Assembly: GCF_015291705.1 (NCBI RefSeq)
Contig: NZ_CP030050.1
Coordinates: 1,178,001-1,242,000 of the forward strand
Source: Bradyrhizobium arachidis
Lineage (GTDB): Bacteria > Pseudomonadota > Alphaproteobacteria > Rhizobiales > Xanthobacteraceae
Direction of reading: 5' to 3'
Length of the DNA stretch: 64,000 nt
In this document: positions 58,785 to 64,000 of the stretch, piece by piece
Numbering within the stretch: the stretch's first letter is position 1
Layout: every line of letters begins with the position of its first letter
Program-made: the position numbers and the translations under genes
Notes under the pieces: model-generated
Seen by the model: the letters and a program-made list of their open reading frames with translations, nothing else
What the model was told of the DNA's origin: nothing
The model's database searches: none

Positions 58785-60362
58785 CTAGTGCGAATGAGGA
58801 TTGCGGTTCGGTCGACCGGCGGGACGGCTCTCGCGACGCAAAAAGGCAACGCCTTGTATTCCATCAGGCTTGCCTGCGCTATGCGCGGGACGCTGTTCCG
58901 ACCGATCGGTTGGTGAGGAGTTCATCTTACCACCGGAACCGCGGCGACGGCGAGACCCCTTGGAGGCCTTGTGGCCTTCACCGGGCCTGCCATCAACAGG
59001 TCTGCCCTCGACATGGCGTCCTTCGCCGGGCCTTCCGTCGACATGCCGTCCTTCGCCCTGCCGGCCGGCGCTGTGGTGTCGGCCGTCGGCATGCCTTTCG
59101 TCGGTACGCCGTCCGTCACCGTGCCGTGCGCCCTGCGGACGCTGGCCCGGGCGGCCGCCCGGCCGGCCCTGTCGTTGTTGCGGCGCGGGGGGGCCCGCAT
59201 CGCGGCGGCCGGCGTCGGTGCGAAGATCTTCGCGCGGCAGCGCCACCTTGATCAGCCGCTCGATGTCGCGGAGATAGCTGAGCTCCTCGCCACCGGCGAC
59301 CAGCGAGATCGCGGTGCCGTCGGCGCCGGCGCGCGCGGTGCGGCCGATGCGGTGGACATAGGTCTCGGGCACGTTGGGCAGGTCGAAATTGATGACGTGG
59401 CTGATGCCGTCGACGTCGATGCCGCGGGCGGCGATGTCGGTGGCGACCAGGGTGCGGATCTCGCCGGAGCGGAACTGTGCCAGCGTGCGCTCGCGATGGT
59501 TCTGCGACTTGTTGCCGTGGATGGCGTTGGCGGCGATGCCGGCCTTGGCCAGCGTCTTCACCACCTTGTCGGCGCCGTGCTTGGTGCGGGTGAACACCAG
59601 CGCGCGGTTGATCTCTTCGTCCTTCAGCAGCTTGGTCAAGAAGGCCGGCTTGGCCGAGAAATCAACCTGGAGAATGCGCTGGTTGATCCGCTCGGCGGTC
59701 GAGGAGACCGGGGTCACCGCGACGCGGGCGGGGTCACGCAGCATGGAATCGGCAAGCTCGGCGATGTCCTTCGGCATGGTGGCCGAGAAGAACAGCGTCT
59801 GCCGCTTGATCGGCAGCTTGGCGACGATTTTGCGGATGTCGTTGATGAAACCCATGTCGAGCATGCGGTCAGCCTCGTCGAGCACGAGGAATTCAACGCT
59901 CGAGAGCTTCAGTCCGTTGCTCTGCACGAGATCGAGCAGGCGGCCCGGGGTCGCGACCAGCACGTCGACGCCCTGCATCAGGGAACGGACCTGTCGGCCC
60001 ATCGGCACGCCGCCGATGGCGAGCGTCGAGGACAGGCGGATGTGGCGGCCATAGGCGTTGAAGCTGTCGAGGATCTGCCCGGACAGTTCCCGGGTGGGCG
60101 ACAGCACCAGGACGCGGGCCGTCTTCGGCTGCGGCTTGATGCGGTTCTCGAGCAGGCGATGCAGGATCGGCAGCGCGAATGACGCGGTCTTGCCGGTGCC
60201 GGTCTGGGCGATGCCGACCACGTCGCGGCCGGTCAGCGCCAGCGGAATGGTTTGAGCCTGGATCGGGGTGGGAGTGACGTAATTCTCTTCGCGAAGAGCG
60301 CGGGCGATCGGTTCGGCGAGGCCGAAGTCCTGAAACGAAGTCAAAAGACGGGTTCTTTCCAT
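58785..60362 (-). CDS. rhlE: DEAD-box RNA helicase, RhlE-type
   Basis: ATP-dependent RNA helicase, 525 residues from the ATG at 60362 ([15 protein letters not shown]). Q-motif [10 protein letters not shown] near 30, motif [11 protein letters not shown] near 53, [15 protein letters not shown] box [14 protein letters not shown] near 160, FFSATMP near 192, [14 protein letters not shown] near 310 and [10 protein letters not shown] near 345. After about residue 385 comes a low-complexity tail of short Gly-Arg-His-Glu-Asp repeats ([30 protein letters not shown]) ending basic. RhlE-type enzymes aid ribosome assembly and growth in the cold, fitting the neighbouring IF-1 and CspA genes. First gene of the helicase-IF-1 operon. 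Confidence 0.93.
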   Translation of the reverse strand: MERTRLLTSFQDFGLAEPIARALREENYVTPTPIQAQTIPLALTGRDVVGIAQTGTGKTASFALPILHRLLENRIKPQPKTARVLVLSPTRELSGQILDSFNAYGRHIRLSSTLAIGGVPMGRQVRSLMQGVDVLVATPGRLLDLVQSNGLKLSSVEFLVLDEADRMLDMGFINDIRKIVAKLPIKRQTLFFSATMPKDIAELADSMLRDPARVAVTPVSSTAERINQRILQVDFSAKPAFLTKLLKDEEINRALVFTRTKHGADKVVKTLAKAGIAANAIHGNKSQNHRERTLAQFRSGEIRTLVATDIAARGIDVDGISHVINFDLPNVPETYVHRIGRTARAGADGTAISLVAGGEELSYLRDIERLIKVALPREDLRTDAGRRDAGPPAPQQRQGRPGGRPGQRPQGARHGDGRRTDERHADGRHHSAGRQGEGRHVDGRPGEGRHVEGRPVDGRPGEGHKASKGSRRRRGSGGKMNSSPTDRSEQRPAHSAGKPDGIQGVAFLRRESRPAGRPNRNPHSH

Positions 60363-60776
60363 GTCAAAAGCGGACGCCCGGCGCATCTGGCGCGGCGTAC
60401 GCAAAAGGGTGTCGAGAAGACACCTGCGTGTTTGGGGTGTCGGATGGCTTGGGAGATATGGGGCAAGCCAGAGGCCCGAAGGGGGCTTAAGAACACGCGG
60501 CTCGCTACGACCCCTTGATTCGCAAGAGGTTTCGCTTGCTCATATGGAACATTGAGCGGGCGCTTTCAAGGCAAGCGTGCCCGAAACGGCGATTGCGGTG
60601 CAGAAATAGTTATGCCGCAAATTTAGCCAGAGGGGACATTTTGCTTACGAAATGATCTGCCTGCCGCTTTCGCATACATTTCAATTGCTCGTTATTTAGG
60701 CGATATGACTGCGGCGAAACTTTGATTAATGGCAATTCTTTAAGCAATAACAAAAGCTTGGTGGGTGCCTCGGGCA
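60363..60776. other. Long intergenic region between rhlE and urtA
   Basis: 503 bp separate the divergent genes. The rhlE side (about 60363-60560) would be its mRNA leader. The middle is AT-rich for this genome and holds an inverted repeat TTGCGG (60593-60598) / CCGCAA (60615-60620). I see no convincing gene. The urtA side ends in the sigma-54 promoter listed next. Confidence 0.5.
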
Positions 60777-60791
60777 TGGCACGGTTCTTGC
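60777..60791 (+). promoter_or_regulatory. Sigma-54 (RpoN) -24/-12 promoter of the urea transporter operon
   Basis: TGGCACG-GTTC-TTGC matches the RpoN consensus TGGCACG-N4-TTGC exactly, with the GG and GC elements 12 apart. Transcription would begin near 60803, giving a 64-nt leader to urtA. NtrC-type activation under nitrogen limitation is expected; I could not identify a clear NtrC site. Confidence 0.85.
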
Positions 60792-60866
60792 GATTCCGTT
60801 AATCGCAGGCGGCCGTGGGGCCGTTTCGCAGCGTATTCACGCCTGCGTCAGGGAGACGAGACACTC

Positions 60867-62189
60867 ATGTTTAACAAATCCACTCACGATATAGCGGCAT
60901 CATTCAGCCGCCGCGGCGTGCTCGCCGCGACCGCCGGCCTGATGCTCGGCCTGGCTTCCATTTCCGGTGCGAAGGCCGCGGACGACACCATCAAGGTCGG
61001 CGTGCTTCATTCCCTGTCCGGCACCATGGCCATCAGCGAAACCACGCTGAAGGACACCATCCTCTTCCTGATCGACGAGCAGAACAAGAAGGGCGGCGTG
61101 CTCGGCAAGAAGCTCGAGGCCGTCGTGGTCGATCCCGCCTCGAACTGGCCGCTGTTCGCCGAGAAGGCCCGCGAGCTGATCACCAAGGACAAGGTCTCGG
61201 TCGTGTTCGGCTGCTGGACCTCGGTGTCGCGCAAGTCGGTGCTGCCGGTGTTCAAGGAGCTCAACAACATCCTGTTCTATCCCGTGCAGTACGAGGGCGA
61301 GGAGTCCGAGCGTAACGTGTTCTACACGGGCGCTGCGCCGAACCAGCAGGCGATCCCCGCCGTCGACTATCTGATGAAGGAAGAGAAGGTGAAGCGCTGG
61401 GTGCTCGCGGGCACCGACTACGTCTATCCGCGAACCACCAACAAGATCCTGGAAGCCTATCTGAAGTCCAAGGGTGTCGCCCAGGAAGACATCATGATCA
61501 ACTACACGCCGTTCGGTCATTCCGACTGGCAGACGATCGTCGCCGACATCAAGAAGTTCGGCTCGGCCGGCAAGAAGACCGCGGTGGTCTCGACCATCAA
61601 CGGCGACGCCAACGTTCCCTTCTACAAGGAGCTCGGCAACCAGGGTATCAAGGCCAAGGACATCCCGGTGGTCGCGTTCTCGGTGGGTGAGGAAGAGCTC
61701 GCCGGCATCGACACCAAGCCGCTGGTCGGCCATCTCGCCGCCTGGAACTACTTCGAGTCGATCAAGAACCCGGCCAACGAGAAGTTCATCAAGGACTGGC
61801 AGACCTACACCAAGAACCCGAAGCGCGTGACCAACGACCCGATGGAAGCGCACGTGATCGGCTTCAACATGTGGGTGAAGGCCGTCGAGAAGGTGAAGTC
61901 GACCGATCCGGACAAGGTGATCGACGCGCTTCCCGGCATCGAGGCGCCGAACCTGACCGGCGGCACCTCGAAGATGCTGCCGAACCACCACATCACCAAG
62001 CCGGTGTTCATTGGCGAGATCAAGGGCAACGGCCAGTTCGACGTGGTCTGGAAGACCCCGAGCCTCGTTGCCGGCGATGCCTGGTCGAAGGAGCTCGACG
62101 GCTCCAAGGACCTGATCGGCGACTGGGTCGGCAAGAAGTGCGGCAACTTCAACACCAAGACCAACAAGTGCCTCGGCTCCGGCTCCTGA
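60867..62189 (+). CDS. urtA: Urea ABC transporter substrate-binding protein
   Basis: Periplasmic receptor of the UrtABCDE urea importer. 440 residues from the ATG at 60867 (MFNKSTHDIAASFSRRG) with GGGAGA upstream. Twin-arginine-type signal FSRRGVLAATAGLML, cleavage near AKAAD. Mature features of UrtA: KVGVLHSLSGTMAISETTLKD, VFGCWTSVSRKSVLPVFKELN, NNILFYPVQYEGEE and TGAAPNQQAIPAVDYLM, the urea-specific version of the LivK fold, followed by MLPNHHITKPVFIGEIK. The upstream open frame to 60765 crosses the promoter and is not coding. First gene of an operon under a sigma-54 promoter. Confidence 0.95.
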   Translation: MFNKSTHDIAASFSRRGVLAATAGLMLGLASISGAKAADDTIKVGVLHSLSGTMAISETTLKDTILFLIDEQNKKGGVLGKKLEAVVVDPASNWPLFAEKARELITKDKVSVVFGCWTSVSRKSVLPVFKELNNILFYPVQYEGEESERNVFYTGAAPNQQAIPAVDYLMKEEKVKRWVLAGTDYVYPRTTNKILEAYLKSKGVAQEDIMINYTPFGHSDWQTIVADIKKFGSAGKKTAVVSTINGDANVPFYKELGNQGIKAKDIPVVAFSVGEEELAGIDTKPLVGHLAAWNYFESIKNPANEKFIKDWQTYTKNPKRVTNDPMEAHVIGFNMWVKAVEKVKSTDPDKVIDALPGIEAPNLTGGTSKMLPNHHITKPVFIGEIKGNGQFDVVWKTPSLVAGDAWSKELDGSKDLIGDWVGKKCGNFNTKTNKCLGSGS

Positions 62190-62215
62190 TCCGGACCTGA
62201 CGTCTATCGCACGAT

Positions 62216-62247
62216 GGGAGAAGACGGCTATTCCGCCGTCTTCTCCC
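62216..62247 (+). promoter_or_regulatory. Stem-loop between urtA and urtB
   Basis: GGGAGAAGACGGC-TATTCC-GCCGTCTTCTCCC: perfect 13-bp stem, 6-base loop, 26 nt after urtA and 23 nt before urtB, with no T-tract. Such intra-operon stems usually protect the upstream receptor mRNA from decay or attenuate downstream genes. Confidence 0.8.
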
Positions 62248-62270
62248 CACTTCTGCCGGGGTGATCCACA

Positions 62271-63878
62271 GTGCCAACCAATCTATCCGCTCGTTTCTGT
62301 ACGTTTGTTCTCTCGCTATTCCTGATCGCGTTCGCGCTGCCGGCCTTCGCCGGCCCGTTCGAGGATGCGGTCGCCAAATTCGCCAACGACGAGTTTTCCG
62401 ACACGGAAGAGGCGATCGGCGTGATCGCCGGCAGTGGCAACAAGCTGGCCTTCCCGATCATCAGCGCGCTCCAGGACGGCCGCCTCATGGCCGATCCCGA
62501 TAGCAAGAAGGTTTACGTCACCGGTGCCGACGGCAAGTCGATCGACGCCGCAACCGGCGAGCCCGTCGCCAGCGTTCCCGACGGTGCGAGCGCGGTGCGT
62601 CTCAACAACCGCCTGCGCCGCAGCGTCGACGCCGCGCTGGGCAGCCTGACGCTGCAATCGCCGGATCTGGCGACGCGTCTCCAGGCCGCGCAATCCGTCT
62701 TCAAGTCGCACGAGGAGACCGCGCTCGACGCGGTCGATGCCGCGCTCGCCAAGGAGACCAACAAATCGGTCAAGGCGGCGCTCGGCGAGGCCCGCGCGGC
62801 GATCCTGCTGTTCAAGTCCGACGCCAGCGAGGTCGAGAAGCTCGAGGCGGTCGGCACCCTCAAGGCGCGCGGCGACCAGGAGGCCTTGGCGCTGCTCACC
62901 GGCATGGGCGAGCAGCCGGCCTCGGTGACCAAAGCCGCGGCCAGCGCGATCAGCTCGATCCAGTCGTCGCTCGCGGTCTGGTCCACGGTGCAGAACGCCT
63001 GGTACGGCCTCTCGCTCGGCTCGGTGCTGCTGCTCGCCGCGATTGGCCTTGCCATCACCTTCGGCGTGATGGGCGTCATCAACATGGCCCATGGCGAGAT
63101 GGTGATGTTAGGGGCCTACACCACCTTCGTGGTGCAGGAGGTGATCCGCACCCGCTATCCCGCTCTGTTCGACTATTCGCTGCTGATCGCCGTGCCGCTC
63201 GCCTTCCTGGTCGCCGGAGCGATCGGCGTCTTGATCGAGCGCAGCATCATCCGCTTCCTCTACGGCCGCCCGCTGGAGACGCTGCTCGCGACCTGGGGCC
63301 TGTCGCTGGTGCTGCAGCAGGCCGTGCGCACCATGTTCGGCCCGACCAACCGCGAGGTCGGCAATCCCTCCTGGATGAGCGGCGCCTTCGAGCTCGGCCA
63401 GATCACCATCACCTATAACCGGCTCTGGATCCTCTGCTTCACGCTCGCCGTGTTCGCGATCCTGCTGGCGATGCTGCGTTACACCGCGCTCGGCCTCGAG
63501 ATGCGCGCGGTGACGCAGAACCGCCGCATGGCGGCGTCGATGGGCATCGCGACCTCGCGCGTCGACGCGCTGACCTTCGGCCTCGGCTCGGGCATTGCGG
63601 GCATTGCCGGTGTGGCGCTGTCGCAGATCGACAATGTCAGCCCCAATCTCGGCCAGAGCTACATCATCGACAGTTTCATGGTCGTGGTGTTCGGCGGGGT
63701 CGGCAATCTCTGGGGCACGCTGGTCGGTGCCTTCACGCTCGGCATTGCCAACAAGTTCCTGGAGCCGGTCGCCGGCGCCGTGCTCGGCAAGATCGCGATC
63801 CTGGTTCTCATCATCCTGTTCATTCAAAAGCGCCCGCGCGGATTGTTCGCGCTCAAGGGCCGTGCGGTGGAAGCATGA
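62271..63878 (+). CDS. urtB: Urea ABC transporter permease UrtB
   Basis: Inner-membrane LivH-like subunit of the urea importer. 535 residues, longer than LivH because of an N-terminal periplasmic domain of about 240 residues after a signal-like helix (FVLSLFLIAFALPAFAGPF), typical of UrtB. The helical permease domain starts near 245 (SLGSVLLLAAIGLAITFGVM) with VINMAHGEMVMLGAYTTF and VTQNRRMAASMGIATSRVDA for ATPase contact. GTG start at 62271 with GGGGTGA upstream. Its TGA overlaps the urtC start as ATGA. Confidence 0.94.
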   Translation: MPTNLSARFCTFVLSLFLIAFALPAFAGPFEDAVAKFANDEFSDTEEAIGVIAGSGNKLAFPIISALQDGRLMADPDSKKVYVTGADGKSIDAATGEPVASVPDGASAVRLNNRLRRSVDAALGSLTLQSPDLATRLQAAQSVFKSHEETALDAVDAALAKETNKSVKAALGEARAAILLFKSDASEVEKLEAVGTLKARGDQEALALLTGMGEQPASVTKAAASAISSIQSSLAVWSTVQNAWYGLSLGSVLLLAAIGLAITFGVMGVINMAHGEMVMLGAYTTFVVQEVIRTRYPALFDYSLLIAVPLAFLVAGAIGVLIERSIIRFLYGRPLETLLATWGLSLVLQQAVRTMFGPTNREVGNPSWMSGAFELGQITITYNRLWILCFTLAVFAILLAMLRYTALGLEMRAVTQNRRMAASMGIATSRVDALTFGLGSGIAGIAGVALSQIDNVSPNLGQSYIIDSFMVVVFGGVGNLWGTLVGAFTLGIANKFLEPVAGAVLGKIAILVLIILFIQKRPRGLFALKGRAVEA

Positions 63879-64000
63879 CCCCTCACATGCTGACCCGATC
63901 ACTGGACCGCGGTGCGACGATCTTCCTCGCGATCGTCGCGGCCTGCGGCATCCTCATCCCGCTCTCCAATCTGCTGCTGCCCGCAGGCTCGTTCCTTCAG
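63875..64000 (+). CDS. urtC: Urea ABC transporter permease UrtC (5' part only)
   Basis: First 42 codons visible; the gene runs off the right edge. ATG at 63875 overlaps the urtB stop (ATGA). Begins MTPHMLTRSLDRGATIFLA followed by a hydrophobic helix (IVAACGILIPLSNLLLPAG), as expected for the LivM-like UrtC. Identity rests on order and coupling. Confidence 0.8.
   Translation, partial: MTPHMLTRSLDRGATIFLAIVAACGILIPLSNLLLPAGSFLQ

Overview
The window looks like chromosomal core DNA of an alphaproteobacterium of the Bradyrhizobium / Rhodopseudomonas group. The signs are high GC, a CycM-type membrane-anchored cytochrome c, a pimelate-type beta-oxidation cluster, a Tad/Cpa pilus locus with CtrA-type promoter boxes, and many intergenic palindromes of the GTCATTCCGG...CCGGAATGAC kind typical of that group. 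No integrase, transposase, phage gene, tRNA, rRNA or CRISPR array was seen, so this does not read as a mobile island.

Layout. (1) 1-5612, minus: an IclR-type regulator and a branched-chain-amino-acid-type ABC importer (livG, livF, livH, livM and a substrate-binding protein cut by the left edge). (2) 5743-14383, plus: a divergent beta-oxidation operon in the pimF-A-B-C-D order (hydratase/dehydrogenase, CoA ligase, thiolase, two acyl-CoA dehydrogenases) plus an SDR. A 19-bp palindrome between the regulator and pimF is the likely IclR operator. The likely logic is import of an acid, probably a dicarboxylic or alicyclic/aromatic one, its CoA activation and beta-oxidation. (3) 14656-22086: glycerol kinase, a periplasmic penicillin-acylase-family Ntn hydrolase, a GNAT acetyltransferase, a small secreted protein, a PLP dehydratase divergent from an ArsR regulator, and a GST. 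(4) 22379-31071: metF-metH, a luciferase-like monooxygenase, pheA, kdsB and cycM. (5) 31283-42539: two tandem YejA/YepA-like binding proteins with YejBEF, then small orphan genes, then a cytosolic NlpC/P60 peptidase overlapping a leucyl aminopeptidase. Together these look like murein-peptide uptake and breakdown. (6) 42744-57873: a small membrane protein, a metallophosphoesterase, and a Tad/Cpa pilus system. The main Tad operon runs on the minus strand (flp, cpaA, cpaB, cpaC, cpaD, cpaE, cpaF, tadB, tadC). tadD converges on it, and a secretin-N-domain protein and two TadE-like pseudopilins sit beyond it on the plus strand. (7) 57989-60362, minus: CspA, then an IF-1 paralogue downstream of an RhlE-type DEAD-box helicase, a cold/translation module. 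(8) 60867-64000, plus: the urea transporter urtA, urtB and urtC (cut), behind a near-perfect sigma-54 promoter.

The most informative non-coding signals are three TTAA-N7-TTA(A/G) CtrA-type boxes in front of the three plus-strand pilus units, the sigma-54 promoter of urtA, the IclR-type palindrome of the pim operon, the palindromic repeats that separate most genes of that operon, a bidirectional hairpin between tadD and tadC, and a strong stem-loop between urtA and urtB. I see no wholly unknown system. The best leads are the CtrA-linked split pilus locus, the murein-peptide import/processing neighbourhood, and the RhlE / Arg-Gly-tailed IF-1 pair.
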